Of a DNA stretch of 64,000 nucleotides, positions 7,249-16,476 are shown piece by piece (the stretch's first letter is position 1; the number at the start of each line of letters is the position of its first letter). Made by a program: the position numbers and the translations under genes. The stretch is from Martinezella tropici (GTDB taxonomy: Bacteria; Pseudomonadota; Alphaproteobacteria; Rhizobiales; Rhizobiaceae). The stretch lies in NCBI GenBank assembly GCA_000799755.1, contig JUHI01000001.1:1302001-1366000 (forward strand). Direction: 5' to 3'. Below the pieces are notes generated by a model. The model worked only from the letters and a program-made list of their open reading frames with translations. It was not told the origin of the DNA and did no database searches.

Positions 7249-8742
7249 TCATCTGTGCTTGAGGTGCGCGAACACGGCCGCCAGACCCCTTGTGCCGAGA
7301 TCGGCCTCGGCATCCGTCAAGCCCGAGAAGCCGAGCAAGAGGCCGTGATGGGGCATGGGCGCCACATGCATTGGCGAAATTGGCAGAACCGCAACGCCAT
7401 GCCGGCGCGCTGCCTGCGCCAACACGATATCGTTGTGTTCCGCGCGGGGCCGAGCCAGAAGATGGACGCCCTGGTGTGGGGAATTCACCTGCAGATGATC
7501 GGACAAGCGCGCGCGCAACAATGACACCAGCACGTCGCGCGACGCGCGATAGGCCTCGCGCAGCCGTCGCAGATGGCTCGAGAAATGTCCCTCGGCCAGA
7601 AAGTCGGCCACCACCAATTGCTGGAATGGCGCGGGGAAACGATCAAGTAGCGTTCGCATCACTCGAAACGCGGGCACCAGATCCGCCGGCACCACCAGAT
7701 AGCCGAGGCGCAGGCCCGGCAACAGAGCCTTGCTGAAGGTGCCGGCATAGATGACGCAATGATGCTCATCGACGCCTTGCAAGGCCGCCAGCGGCCGGTC
7801 GTCATAACGGAACTCACTGTCGTAATCGTCTTCGATGACCCAAGCCCCTGTGGCGTCAGCCCAATCGAGGAGCGCCAGACGCCTCGCCATCGAGAGAACC
7901 GCCCCGGTGGGATATTGATGGGAAGGCGTTACATAGACGGCTCGCGGCTTGACGGCGAGCGCCGCCAGCGCGGCGACGTCGAGGCCATCGCCATCGACCG
8001 GCACGGGCGCCAGCCCCGCGCCATGGACCGTCAAGGCAAGCCTGGCCGGCGGATAGCATGGGTCCTCGACCGCCACGAAATCACCCGGGTCGATCAGCGT
8101 GCGGATCGCCAGATCGATCGCTTGCTGCGACCCCGCCGTGATGAAGATGCGGTCGGGTGTGCAGCGCACGCCACGCGCTGCCAGGAGATAGGCGGCCACC
8201 GCTTCGCGCAGCACCGCCTCGCCCTGGGGATCGCGGTAGTGGTCCGACAGGGCGCCGAGATGGCGATGGGCGATGCGGGTCAAGACAGCGCGCGTCTTTG
8301 CATCCGGCGGCGTCCGGCCGGTGACAAAGGGTATCTGCGAGGGAGGCTCGGAAAATTGGGGCGCGGGGTTGGTCGCGGCGCGAGCGGCGCGGGAGAGCAA
8401 GCGGCCAGGCTCAGGCCGGTTCCATCCCACCCCGCCCGAGCGCCGGGCGCGCTCCGGCACATCGGTTGAGACATAGGTGCCGGAGCCGGCGCGGCCGACC
8501 GCATAGCCTTCGCTCATCAGCGTTTCGTAGGCCTCGGTGACAAGGCCACGAGACATGCCCCATAGGCGCGCCGCCGCCCGGGTGGATGGAAGCCGCGCCC
8601 CCGGCGGCATGCGGCCGGCAACAATCCCCTGGCGCAAAGCGAGATAAAGCTGGCGGACAAGTGGCACGCTCGATGCGCGGTCGACCTCGATATCGACCAG
8701 ATGCGCGGTGCCTTCGCGCCGGCGAGAATCTTCGGCTGTCAC
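7249..8742 (-). CDS. MocR/PdxR-type regulator (GntR HTH fused to aminotransferase-like domain)
   Basis: This 497-residue protein has a GntR winged helix (about 20-90; PLVRQLYLALRQGIVAGRMP, STRAAARLWGMSRGLVTEAY) fused to a fold-type I PLP aminotransferase domain. Visible are PSHQYPTGAVLSMARR, DDYDSEFRYDDRPLAALQG and the PLP-lysine site YAGTFSKALLPGLRLGY. MocR regulators sense PLP or amino-compound ligands and usually control a divergent gene; here that is the MFS transporter starting 104 bp away. The family normally activates the target and represses itself. The ligand is not predictable from sequence. Confidence 0.9.
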   Translation of the reverse strand: MTAEDSRRREGTAHLVDIEVDRASSVPLVRQLYLALRQGIVAGRMPPGARLPSTRAAARLWGMSRGLVTEAYETLMSEGYAVGRAGSGTYVSTDVPERARRSGGVGWNRPEPGRLLSRAARAATNPAPQFSEPPSQIPFVTGRTPPDAKTRAVLTRIAHRHLGALSDHYRDPQGEAVLREAVAAYLLAARGVRCTPDRIFITAGSQQAIDLAIRTLIDPGDFVAVEDPCYPPARLALTVHGAGLAPVPVDGDGLDVAALAALAVKPRAVYVTPSHQYPTGAVLSMARRLALLDWADATGAWVIEDDYDSEFRYDDRPLAALQGVDEHHCVIYAGTFSKALLPGLRLGYLVVPADLVPAFRVMRTLLDRFPAPFQQLVVADFLAEGHFSSHLRRLREAYRASRDVLVSLLRARLSDHLQVNSPHQGVHLLARPRAEHNDIVLAQAARRHGVAVLPISPMHVAPMPHHGLLLGFSGLTDAEADLGTRGLAAVFAHLKHR

Positions 8743-8846
8743 CTCCGCCTCCGCAAGAGTGGCCCCCGGACGTCAATCCAAGTGGACCTGTCATTTTGAC
8801 GATTCCGACAGAATACTTGGGCCAATTATAGCTGGAGTCAAACATC

Positions 8847-10064
8847 ATGCGCGCATCACACGCCTATTGCCTGTTCGTCGCGAGCTTTCTGACGGCGGCC
8901 GGTTACGGCGCGACCTTCCTTCTGACAGAGCATTTCCGTACCCTCGGCGGCAGCGAGATCGAGACCGGCATCACGCTTGGCGGCGCCATGCTTGGCACGT
9001 TGATTGGCGTCCCGCTGGTCGGTTGGTTCGCCGGCCGCTTCGGCGCGGCCCGGATGGCTGCACTCGGGGCGCTGTCGGTCTGCGCCGGCTATCTTGCTCT
9101 CGCGTCGCTGCACACCCTTTCTCCCGTGATTGGCGGGGCCGGCTTCCTCATCGGCCTTGGCTGGGGGGTCTTCTATCTTGCCGCGCCGATGGCACTTTCG
9201 GAGCGCGTCACCGATCACGAGCGCGGCTTCTGGTTCACGCGCTTCGGCGCCTTTCTTATGGCCGGCATCGGTGCCAGCCCGATCGCGGCGGGGGCGCTCA
9301 CGGGAAGCCTCGGTCTCTCCACGGCGATAGCCTTCTGCGTCGTCGCCGCGGCCTGCGTTCTCGCGGCGCTGCTCTTATGGATGTTCGAAAACCTGTCGTC
9401 GAGGCCAGCAGCCACGACGTCGCAGCAGTCCAGCAACGGCTGGGTGCGTAAGCTGCCGAGCATCGCTCGGACGAAAGCCATCTACCCCATACTGATGGTG
9501 GGTCTGGGCGCCTGCGTGTTCAGCGGTCTCCTGACGTTCCAGACGTCGCTGGTGCGCGGCACGGGCCTGCAAGCGAGCACCTTCTTCGCCGCCTACGCCA
9601 TTACCGTGGTGGCATCGCGTTTCGTGCTTGCCCCGCTCGTCAGTCGGGCCAACGGTGACCGCGCCACCATAACGCTTCTGTCGGTGATGATCCTCGGCGT
9701 GGTGGTTGCCTTCGCTCTTCCCTACGGTGTGCTGATCCAGGTTGCGAGCGCTGTTTTGCTCGGCCTCGGCTATGGCCTGGTCTACGCGGTCATCGAGACA
9801 CAGGCCGTCAACGACGGTCCTCCGGAGCAGCGCAACGCGGCACTGACCTGGTTCGCAATCACCTATTTTCTTGGGGTCTTCGGGTTTCCGATGCTGGGCG
9901 GCTGGCTGATCGTCGCTGTCGGCACCGCCGGCTTTCTTGGCGCCGTGCTGGTGTTCGCGATCGCCGAGATGGCCCTTGCATTGCTGCGCCTGCGTGATGT
10001 GCCACGGCGGCAGCCGCTGGAAACGTCATTCAACGAACCGCGCCAAACGGGAGGGTCGCAGTGA
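8847..10064 (+). CDS. MFS transporter, divergent from the MocR regulator
   Basis: This 405-residue protein has about 12 hydrophobic segments and the MFS loop signature between helices 2 and 3 (GWFAGRFGAARMAALGAL). It probably exports a small molecule and is likely controlled by the divergent MocR protein. The shared 104-bp region contains the short palindromes GTCATTTTGAC and TTGGGCCAA, candidate parts of the regulator's site. The substrate is unknown. Confidence 0.85.
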   Translation: MRASHAYCLFVASFLTAAGYGATFLLTEHFRTLGGSEIETGITLGGAMLGTLIGVPLVGWFAGRFGAARMAALGALSVCAGYLALASLHTLSPVIGGAGFLIGLGWGVFYLAAPMALSERVTDHERGFWFTRFGAFLMAGIGASPIAAGALTGSLGLSTAIAFCVVAAACVLAALLLWMFENLSSRPAATTSQQSSNGWVRKLPSIARTKAIYPILMVGLGACVFSGLLTFQTSLVRGTGLQASTFFAAYAITVVASRFVLAPLVSRANGDRATITLLSVMILGVVVAFALPYGVLIQVASAVLLGLGYGLVYAVIETQAVNDGPPEQRNAALTWFAITYFLGVFGFPMLGGWLIVAVGTAGFLGAVLVFAIAEMALALLRLRDVPRRQPLETSFNEPRQTGGSQ

Positions 10065-10360
10065 ACCATTCGGGCGCGAGGCAGAGGCGACTGGCCGGGC
10101 CGGATGATAGATGGCGAAACCGCGCCTTTCGCTTTTCTGCGGAAAAATCCAATGATTTCAGAAGGCGTAATTTTTGTCAGCGCTGCTGATGGTATGGAAC
10201 GAGCCGAAAAAAGTAATGAAGTTCAACGCGTTATGGGAGTCGTAAACAATCGGGTTGGAATGAAGAGCACGAGGCGCTCACCGCGTAGTCTTTCTCGAGA
10301 GCCTGATCGCTCATTCAGCAAATCAGGCCCCCAAGGAATTATCAGGGCGGAATCTCGCCC
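10065..10360. other. Intergenic region without a supported gene
   Basis: About 296 bases between the MFS transporter and the convergent exported-protein gene. One plus-strand frame crosses it, but it runs antisense into the downstream gene and resembles nothing known. No clear terminator stem was found. Confidence 0.4.
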
Positions 10361-10801
10361 TTACTTCACAGTGATGCTCAAGCCGCTGATATCCGCGTTG
10401 ACCTGCAGGCCGACCTGCCTGCCCGTGAGTTCGAGTTTGGCGCCTTTGTCGTTGGTCATGACGATCATCTGGGCGCCCTTGCCGATCGCGCCGCCGCCGC
10501 CCGCTGCACCATAAACCCCACTCACATCCTGAGCGCGGCGAATATTGCGCACGGTGCCCTGGAAATAGGTCTTGGAAGCGCCGAAGGCGAGGCCGCCGGA
10601 AATGCCGCCGATCGAGATCGGGTAGCGTTTGCCACGGAAGGTCAACGTGCCTTCGCCGCCCGAGCCGCCGACGAAGAAGGCCGCCTTATAGACGGAGAAA
10701 CGAACCGTGCCGCTATCGGCATGCGCGGCGCTGGCAAAACCAATTCCCACGGCAGCAACGGCTGCAACCGCGGCTGAACGAAATCCAGACGAAATATTCA
10801 T
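10361..10801 (-). CDS. Exported glycine-rich protein of unknown function
   Basis: This 146-residue protein has a clear Sec signal peptide (charged start, AAVAAVAAVGIGFASAAHA, predicted cleavage after AHA near residue 28). The mature part is a Gly-rich beta-type sequence (GGSGGEGTLTFRGKRYPISI, then GAAGGGGAIGKGAQ) and ends SGLSITVK. Similar small periplasmic or outer-surface proteins occur in rhizobia and bradyrhizobia without assigned function; it may be distantly related to SYLF-type lipid-binding proteins, but this is a guess. A GAGGAG Shine-Dalgarno nine bases before ATG supports the start. Confidence 0.75.
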   Translation of the reverse strand: MNISSGFRSAAVAAVAAVGIGFASAAHADSGTVRFSVYKAAFFVGGSGGEGTLTFRGKRYPISIGGISGGLAFGASKTYFQGTVRNIRRAQDVSGVYGAAGGGGAIGKGAQMIVMTNDKGAKLELTGRQVGLQVNADISGLSITVK

Positions 10802-11338
10802 GATGAGACACTCCTCAAGAGCGCCGCTTACCCGGCCAGCCGAGTAGGTCGGCGTCGTACCAACGTCTTACATGAAACGATCGCGCACGTCATTAGTTCC
10901 ACAGCATGCGTAGGGAACGGCGCGTCAAACATCGATAGCAGGCGACCGGCGAGCTGCTGACATGGAGTTGAATTTCGAGCAGAATCAATGGGATAGGCTT
11001 TCTCCAAACCACATTCTGGTCGCTTTTCTTTCACGAGGAAATTTTTTCGCGCAATAACTAAGCGTTAGAGATCATCTCAATAATCAGGCGAGACGGAGGC
11101 TTCTCGCGCGAGCATGCAATGCCGACGGTAAGTGTCAGCATTGCGCGGCCAAACTCTTTGATGATCTGACTGGAGCGCCATCCCTATGGAATCCGTCCAT
11201 GGCCGAAATGGCTGGTGAGCGCACGGCTATGTCCTTATTCCCGTCATATGCTAATACTGCACGCGATATATACTGGAACGCGAGCACGTCCGACATGCGC
11301 CCTGATCGCAGTCATTGTCCACCGACGGGAGGTTTTCC
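10802..11338. other. 537-bp intergenic region upstream of oleate hydratase
   Basis: No supported gene. A 68-residue minus-strand frame (10828-11034) has no recognisable features and no good ribosome site. The part around 11030-11060 is AT-rich. The region presumably carries the divergent promoters of the exported-protein gene and ohyA; no strong palindrome was noticed. Confidence 0.4.
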
Positions 11339-13318
11339 ATGACAGGTTCTTCAGGCTCCAGCCATGATGCCGGCAAGATATTCACGGTCGAGGCCGACAC
11401 GACCGCGGGCTATTGGCACCATACCCCGGAAAACACCCTGCCGCCGCCCGACATGATGGGCGCCTATATGCGCAACCGCCCGGTGCCGGGGAATCAGATC
11501 GCGGGGCGCAAGGCCTGGATCATCGGTAGCGGCATCGCCGGTCTCGCCGCCGCCTTCTACCTGATCCGTGACGGCCGCATGGCCGGAGAAGACATTACCA
11601 TCCTCGACACGATCGATATCGAGGGCGGCTCGCTCGATGGCGCGGGCAATCCGGAGGAAGGTTATATCATCCGCGGCGGCCGCGAGATGAACTGGAACTA
11701 CGACAACCTCTGGGACATGTTCCAGGATATCCAGGCGCTCGAACTGCCCGAGGGCTACAGCGTTCTCGACGAATACCGGCTGGTCAACGACAACGACCCC
11801 AACTTCTCGAAAGTCCGGCTAATGCACAGGCGCGGCGAGATCCGCGACTTCTCGACCCTCGGCCTCTCGCGTTCGCAGCAATGGGAGCTGATCCGGCTGC
11901 TGCTGAAGCGCAAGGAAGACCTCGACGACATCACCATCGAGCAATATTTCAGCGCTGGCTTCCTCGAAACCAATTTCTGGTATCTCTGGCGCTCGATGTT
12001 TGCCTTCGAGAACTGGCAGAGCCTGCTCGAAATGAAGCTTTACATGCACCGCTTCCTAGACGCGCTCGACGGGCTCAAGGACATGTCGGCGCTCATCTTT
12101 CCCAAATACAATCAGTATGACAGCTTCGTGCGTCCCCTCGTCCGGCATCTTCAGGAGCGTGGGGTCAAGGTTCAGTTCGACACCCGTGCCTATGATCTCG
12201 ACATGAACGTCGACGGCGATGCGCGCACCGTGACGGCGATCCGTGCCGATATCGGCGGCAAGGACCAAACCATCGCCGTCGGGCCGAATGACGTGGTGTT
12301 CGCGCTGACGGGATCGATGACAGAAGGCACCGCCTATGGCGACATGGAAACGGCGCCCGTGCTGCAGCGCGGGCGGCACGAACCCGGCGAGGCCAGTGAC
12401 TGGACGCTATGGAAGAACCTTGCGAAGAAATCGCCGATCTTCGGCAAGCCGGAGAAATTCTACGGCGATACCGAGAAATCGATGTGGGAGTCGGTCACGC
12501 TGACCTGCAAGCCCTCGCCCTTCGTGGACAAGCTCAAGGAGCTGTCGGTCAACGATCCCTATTCGGGGAAGACCGTCACCGGCGGGATCATCACATTTAC
12601 CGATTCCAACTGGGTGCTCAGCTTCACCTGCAATCGCCAGCCGCATTTTCCCGAGCAGCCTGACGATGTGCTCGTCGTCTGGGTCTATGCGCTGCTCATG
12701 GACAAGGACGGCAATCATATCAAGAAGCCGATGCCGGCCTGCACGGGCCGGGAGATCATCGCCGAGCTCTGCTATCATCTGGGAATAGAGGATCAACTCG
12801 ATGCGGTCGTCGCCAATACCAAGGCACGCCTTGCGCTGATGCCATACATCACCGCCATGTTCATGCCGCGCGCCGCGGGCGACAGGCCGCATGTCGTGCC
12901 GGCCGGATGCACCAACCTGGCGCTGATGGGCCAATTCGTCGAAACATCGAACGACATCATCTTCACCATGGACAGCTCGATCCGCACGGCCCGCGTCGGC
13001 GTTTACACGCTTCTGGGCCTGCGCAAGCAGGTGCCGGATATCAGCCCCGTCCAGTACGATATCCGCACTCTCCTCAAGGCAGCACGAGCGCTCAACAATG
13101 ACGAGCCCTTTCCGGGCGAGCGGCTGCTTCATCGGCTGCTGGACAAGACCTATTTCGCGCATATCCTGCCGCCGCTGCCGGATCAGGAGAGCTCGATACG
13201 CGAAAAGGCCGAAAGCGAACTTGCGGAACTCTTCGGCGCGGGCGGGCAAGCGGTCGGGCGGGTTATCGACTGGCTTGAGAAGGTCAGGGAAAATCTGATA
13301 TCGCGCAGCAAGCGCTGA
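11339..13318 (+). CDS. ohyA: Oleate hydratase (myosin-cross-reactive antigen family)
   Basis: This 659-residue FAD-dependent fatty acid double-bond hydratase converts oleate to 10-hydroxystearate and often detoxifies unsaturated fatty acids. The Rossmann FAD-binding motif is [20 protein letters not shown] (about residues 53-72); family-typical [16 protein letters not shown] follows, and [20 protein letters not shown] and [13 protein letters not shown] lie in the C-terminal half. An upstream in-frame start eight codons earlier exists, but GGGAGG lies six bases before the chosen ATG. The gene is monocistronic or weakly linked to mug 48 bp downstream. Confidence 0.93.
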   Translation: MTGSSGSSHDAGKIFTVEADTTAGYWHHTPENTLPPPDMMGAYMRNRPVPGNQIAGRKAWIIGSGIAGLAAAFYLIRDGRMAGEDITILDTIDIEGGSLDGAGNPEEGYIIRGGREMNWNYDNLWDMFQDIQALELPEGYSVLDEYRLVNDNDPNFSKVRLMHRRGEIRDFSTLGLSRSQQWELIRLLLKRKEDLDDITIEQYFSAGFLETNFWYLWRSMFAFENWQSLLEMKLYMHRFLDALDGLKDMSALIFPKYNQYDSFVRPLVRHLQERGVKVQFDTRAYDLDMNVDGDARTVTAIRADIGGKDQTIAVGPNDVVFALTGSMTEGTAYGDMETAPVLQRGRHEPGEASDWTLWKNLAKKSPIFGKPEKFYGDTEKSMWESVTLTCKPSPFVDKLKELSVNDPYSGKTVTGGIITFTDSNWVLSFTCNRQPHFPEQPDDVLVVWVYALLMDKDGNHIKKPMPACTGREIIAELCYHLGIEDQLDAVVANTKARLALMPYITAMFMPRAAGDRPHVVPAGCTNLALMGQFVETSNDIIFTMDSSIRTARVGVYTLLGLRKQVPDISPVQYDIRTLLKAARALNNDEPFPGERLLHRLLDKTYFAHILPPLPDQESSIREKAESELAELFGAGGQAVGRVIDWLEKVRENLISRSKR

Positions 13319-13366
13319 CGAGCGGCTTCAAGCCGCCCAGCCCCGGTTTGCGCACGGACATTCGAC

Positions 13367-13948
13367 ATGCACGATGACACATCTCCCGAACAGGCGGACG
13401 CGGCGCTCGAAAGCGCGGCATCGGCGGGCGGCTTGGCCGAAATCCTTGCGCCCCACCTTTCCGTCATCTTCTGCGGATTGAACCCGGCCCTTACGGCGCA
13501 GCGGGACGGCCACAATTTCTCCAACCGCAGCAACCGCTTCTGGCGGGTCTTGCATCTCGCCGGTTTCACTCCCCGTCTACTGCGGGCGGAGGAAGAGCGG
13601 GAGATGCTGGACTATGGCCTCGGCCTGACATCGGCGGTCTCGCGCGCGACGAAAAGCGCCAGCGAGCTGAAGAAGAGCGACTATCTTGCCGCCGCTCCCG
13701 TGCTCGAAGAGAAGATCAGGCGCCTCACTCCCGATAACCTGGCGTTTCTCGGCAAGGCCGCCTATGCCGCCATCAGCCTTCGCACCGATATCGAATGGGG
13801 CAGGCAACCGGAGGCATTTGCCGGCGCTTCGATCTGGGTGCTACCCAATCCGAGCGGTCTCAACCGGGCCTTCGATCTGGCGAAGCTGACGGAGCACTAT
13901 CGCGCGTTGAAGCTGGCTGCGGATCGCGACAGAAATCCGATCAGATAG
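13367..13948 (+). CDS. mug: G/T(U)-mismatch-specific DNA glycosylase
   Basis: This 193-residue Mug/TDG-family uracil-DNA glycosylase removes uracil or ethenocytosine from mismatches. Motif 1 is FCGLNPAL (about 38-45) and motif 2 is VLPNPSGLN (about 160-168); the NRFWRVLHLAGFTPRLL block is typical of the family. The N-terminal 30 residues are extra relative to E. coli Mug. It lies 48 bp after ohyA on the same strand and may be read from the same promoter. Confidence 0.9.
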   Translation: MHDDTSPEQADAALESAASAGGLAEILAPHLSVIFCGLNPALTAQRDGHNFSNRSNRFWRVLHLAGFTPRLLRAEEEREMLDYGLGLTSAVSRATKSASELKKSDYLAAAPVLEEKIRRLTPDNLAFLGKAAYAAISLRTDIEWGRQPEAFAGASIWVLPNPSGLNRAFDLAKLTEHYRALKLAADRDRNPIR

Positions 13949-13995
13949 CCAATGCTTCCCTGTCGATGACTTCTCGGACCGGACCGCCGCCCGGA

Positions 13996-14952
13996 TCAAT
14001 CACTTTTCTGCGGGTCGAGCACGCCGATCGTGTGCAGCCACTGTTCCGCCAGCGCTGGCCAGCGGCTGATGGGAGACTTACTGGGGCGAAGGCCGAAGGC
14101 ATGACCGCCATGGGCGTACAGATGCATTTCGGTGGGGACGCCTGCCTTCTGCAGCGCGATATAATAGGCGAGCGATTGCTCCACGCCGTCGACATGATCG
14201 TCCTCGGCTTGCAGCAGAAAGGTTGGCGGGGTGTCGGCGCTGACACGAATGTCCGGATGCAGGCGCATATCCGTCTCGTTTCGAGTGGTGCTGTCGTCAT
14301 CCTCGTGCACCCATAGATGGCCGGGATAAAGGGCCATGGCGAAGTCCGGCCGGCAACTCAAACTGTCGGCATCGTCAACCCGCGCATAAATCCGTCGAGA
14401 GAAATTGGTGCTGAGCGCAGCAACCAGATGCCCGCCGGCGGAAAAGCCGATCACGCCGATCTTATGGGGATCGACATGCCATTGCTCGGCATGCTGGCGC
14501 ACGAGCCCCAGCGTACGCTGAGCGTCCTGCAGAGCCGTTTGCACCTTCGGATAATGGCGCTGCCCTTTATCCCATGTCGGACCTGAATTCGGCACCCGGT
14601 ACTTGAGCAGAACGCAGGTTATGCCGCGCGAGGTCAGCCAGTCGCAGATCTCCGTGCCCTCGAGGTCCATCGCCAGAACCTTATATCCTCCGCCCGGAAA
14701 CACGACCACGGCTGCGCCCGTGTTGTGGCCCTCGGGGGGATAGACGGTCATTGTCGGCTGGGTGACATTCGTGACGCTTGCGGAACCTGCCCCGACAGAT
14801 TCGGGCTGGGCATCAGGCACCGCGTCCGGAACGGCTCCGGGCCAAATCGGCACCTGGACATGGCCTGACGAGGGTTGCCAGATGGCGGAATGGGCTTGCG
14901 AAGTTGCACAAAAAAGCGCGAAGAGAGAGGCTGCGAAGATCGATTTCTGCAT
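13996..14952 (-). CDS. Exported alpha/beta hydrolase (esterase, BD-FAE/acetyl-xylan-esterase-like)
   Basis: This 318-residue secreted serine hydrolase has a signal peptide at residues 1-20 (IFAASLFALFCATSQAHS). The oxyanion region FPGGGYKVLAMDLEG is at about 85-99 and the nucleophile elbow is GFSAGGH (Ser about 168). The acid and His residues lie in AEDDHVDG and HGGHAFG near the C-terminus, completing the triad. Proteins of this type deacetylate plant or microbial polysaccharides, which would suit a rhizosphere organism; the exact substrate is inference. It is convergent with mug. Confidence 0.85.
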   Translation of the reverse strand: MQKSIFAASLFALFCATSQAHSAIWQPSSGHVQVPIWPGAVPDAVPDAQPESVGAGSASVTNVTQPTMTVYPPEGHNTGAAVVVFPGGGYKVLAMDLEGTEICDWLTSRGITCVLLKYRVPNSGPTWDKGQRHYPKVQTALQDAQRTLGLVRQHAEQWHVDPHKIGVIGFSAGGHLVAALSTNFSRRIYARVDDADSLSCRPDFAMALYPGHLWVHEDDDSTTRNETDMRLHPDIRVSADTPPTFLLQAEDDHVDGVEQSLAYYIALQKAGVPTEMHLYAHGGHAFGLRPSKSPISRWPALAEQWLHTIGVLDPQKSD

Positions 14953-15102
14953 GGCGTGACGGATGCCTCGCTGCGAGCGTCAATTCATATCGATGACCAA
15001 AATCAACTCACCTTCGATGATGATCGATTGCAGCTTTATCATGGCTCAATCCGTCGGCGGCAGCGATCCCTTGCAGAGATTGATGCAACGGGCCATGCGC
15101 CC

Positions 15103-15657
15103 TCAACCGCGCCCCATTTCCGCAAAAGCCTGTTCGAGCGCCGGCCGTCCCTCGGCAAATTCCGTCGCTGGATCGACTTCACCGACATTCGCCTCGATGC
15201 GCGTGCGCGACAGGGTGAAGCCCGGCATGGTTTCGACCGGCTTCATCTTCAATCCGGTCAGCACCTGATGAAGCTGAGCGGCGCATTTGTTGCCGCCATG
15301 GCCGCCATAGGTGACGATCATCGCCGGCTTACCTGCCCATTCCCGATAGAGATGATCCAGCGCGTTCTTCAATACGGCCGGATAGCCCCAGTTATATTGC
15401 GGGCTGACGAAGACGAAGGCATCGCCGCTGGCGATCTTGGCGCTCCATGCCTTGGTGAGATCGGCGCGATAATCGCCGGTCGCGGGTATGCTCGGCTCTC
15501 CGTCCATCGGCAAGGGCCAGTCGCGGAGATCGACGATCTCGAATTCGGCCGGCAGGATTTCGCGGCCGACCGACGTCACCCATTCGGCTACGACGGGACA
15601 TATGCGGTTCGGCCTGACGCTGCCGACGATGACAAGAATTCTGGAAGGCATGGGCAT
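15103..15657 (-). CDS. NADPH-dependent FMN reductase (flavodoxin fold)
   Basis: This 184-residue protein starts MPMPSRILVIVGSVRPNR with the FMN phosphate-binding loop GSVRPNR. It contains SPQYNWGYPAVLKNALDHLY and TYGGHGGNKCAAQLHQVL, the hallmarks of the FMN_red/azoreductase family. An ATG five codons upstream also exists, but GAAAGAGA is best spaced for the chosen one. Two direct repeats upstream (15677-15730) suggest specific regulation. The physiological electron acceptor is unknown. Confidence 0.85.
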   Translation of the reverse strand: MPMPSRILVIVGSVRPNRICPVVAEWVTSVGREILPAEFEIVDLRDWPLPMDGEPSIPATGDYRADLTKAWSAKIASGDAFVFVSPQYNWGYPAVLKNALDHLYREWAGKPAMIVTYGGHGGNKCAAQLHQVLTGLKMKPVETMPGFTLSRTRIEANVGEVDPATEFAEGRPALEQAFAEMGRG

Positions 15658-15676
15658 GGCGTTCTCTTTCAATTAT

Positions 15677-15730
15677 GTGCAAAATACACTTAAATCGAAA
15701 GCAGAGACCTGTAAAGGTGCAAAACACACA
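15677..15730. promoter_or_regulatory. Direct repeats upstream of the FMN reductase gene
   Basis: GTGCAAAATACACT (15677-15690) and GTGCAAAACACACA (15717-15730) occur exactly 40 bp apart, close to four helical turns. Each is a loose inverted repeat (GTG...CAC), so they may bind two dimers of a regulator such as an HxlR or MarR type. No such regulator gene is adjacent. Confidence 0.4.
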
Positions 15731-15886
15731 TATCTCCAGCGAACTGGCCGGCAGCCTCGTCCACGCGCCTGCCGATTGGACCAATAAACGCGAATAAGTC
15801 GCAGGCTCGGCCGCCGTTTTGACGATGCGCGCAGCGAGTTGCCGCTGTCCGAGATTGACAGGGACCGCAGCCCGCCGGGAAGCATC

Positions 15887-16393
15887 CTATCCCACTTGAT
15901 CGGCTGGTTGCTCGGGGATGGTCATATAGCGGGAAAGCAGATGCAGATTGCGGCCAAGCGACATGCCGATGAAGCCGGCCCAGATAGCGGCGGCAAGCGG
16001 CGGGACAAAAGGGGCGGAAAACCAAGCGGCGTGGGTTGCGGCTGCGGCATGCAGCAGGAATTCGAAGGCGAAGGTCGCGAGAATGATGACAAGCATCATG
16101 ATATCGCCTGGCAGCGATAGCGACCCCTTCGTCTTGTCGACTGCAATTTTCCAGCCGCTGACATGACGCCAGCCGACCGCCATGCCGATGCCGAGTCCCA
16201 GGGCCGCGAAAAGCACATCGAGCAGGCTCGGCTGCGAGAACAGCCCATCGAAACCGCGTGCGCCCAATATGGCCATCAGGAGCGGCATGATCGCGAGACG
16301 CTCGACGCGGATCGTGCGCGGCAGGCATCGCGAGATGCCCATCCATAACAGCAGCAGAAACAGTATATAGACATAGGCTGGAACATGGGTCAT
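15887..16393 (-). CDS. Small polytopic membrane protein (DUF6622-like)
   Basis: This 168-residue protein has four to five hydrophobic segments: YVYILFLLLLWMGI, LLDVLFAALGLGIGMAVGW, IMMLVIILATFAFEFLLHAA and AAAIWAGFIGMSLGR. It resembles uncharacterised inner-membrane proteins often placed beside TetR regulators. It diverges from a TetR gene 84 bp away, with a strong operator-like palindrome between them, so it is probably the regulated target. Function unknown. Confidence 0.75.
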   Translation of the reverse strand: MTHVPAYVYILFLLLLWMGISRCLPRTIRVERLAIMPLLMAILGARGFDGLFSQPSLLDVLFAALGLGIGMAVGWRHVSGWKIAVDKTKGSLSLPGDIMMLVIILATFAFEFLLHAAAATHAAWFSAPFVPPLAAAIWAGFIGMSLGRNLHLLSRYMTIPEQPADQVG

Positions 16394-16443
16394 CGCCGGA
16401 ACTCCGTAACGGCAGGATTGCAGCCGGGGAAGAATTAGCCGAT

Positions 16444-16464
16444 AATCTTAACGTCGTAAAGATT
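16444..16464. promoter_or_regulatory. TetR-type operator between the membrane protein gene and tetR
   Basis: A 21-bp inverted repeat, AATCTT-A-AC-G-T-C-GT-A-AAGATT, with nine of ten base pairs matched around a central T. Size and symmetry are typical of TetR-family operators, and it lies midway in the 83-bp divergent region, so it could repress both genes. Confidence 0.6.
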
Positions 16465-16476
16465 GGAGACGATCGA

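Noticed and set aside
10828..11034. 68-residue minus-strand frame upstream of the exported protein gene
   Set aside because: No recognisable motif or Shine-Dalgarno; composition fits noncoding DNA.
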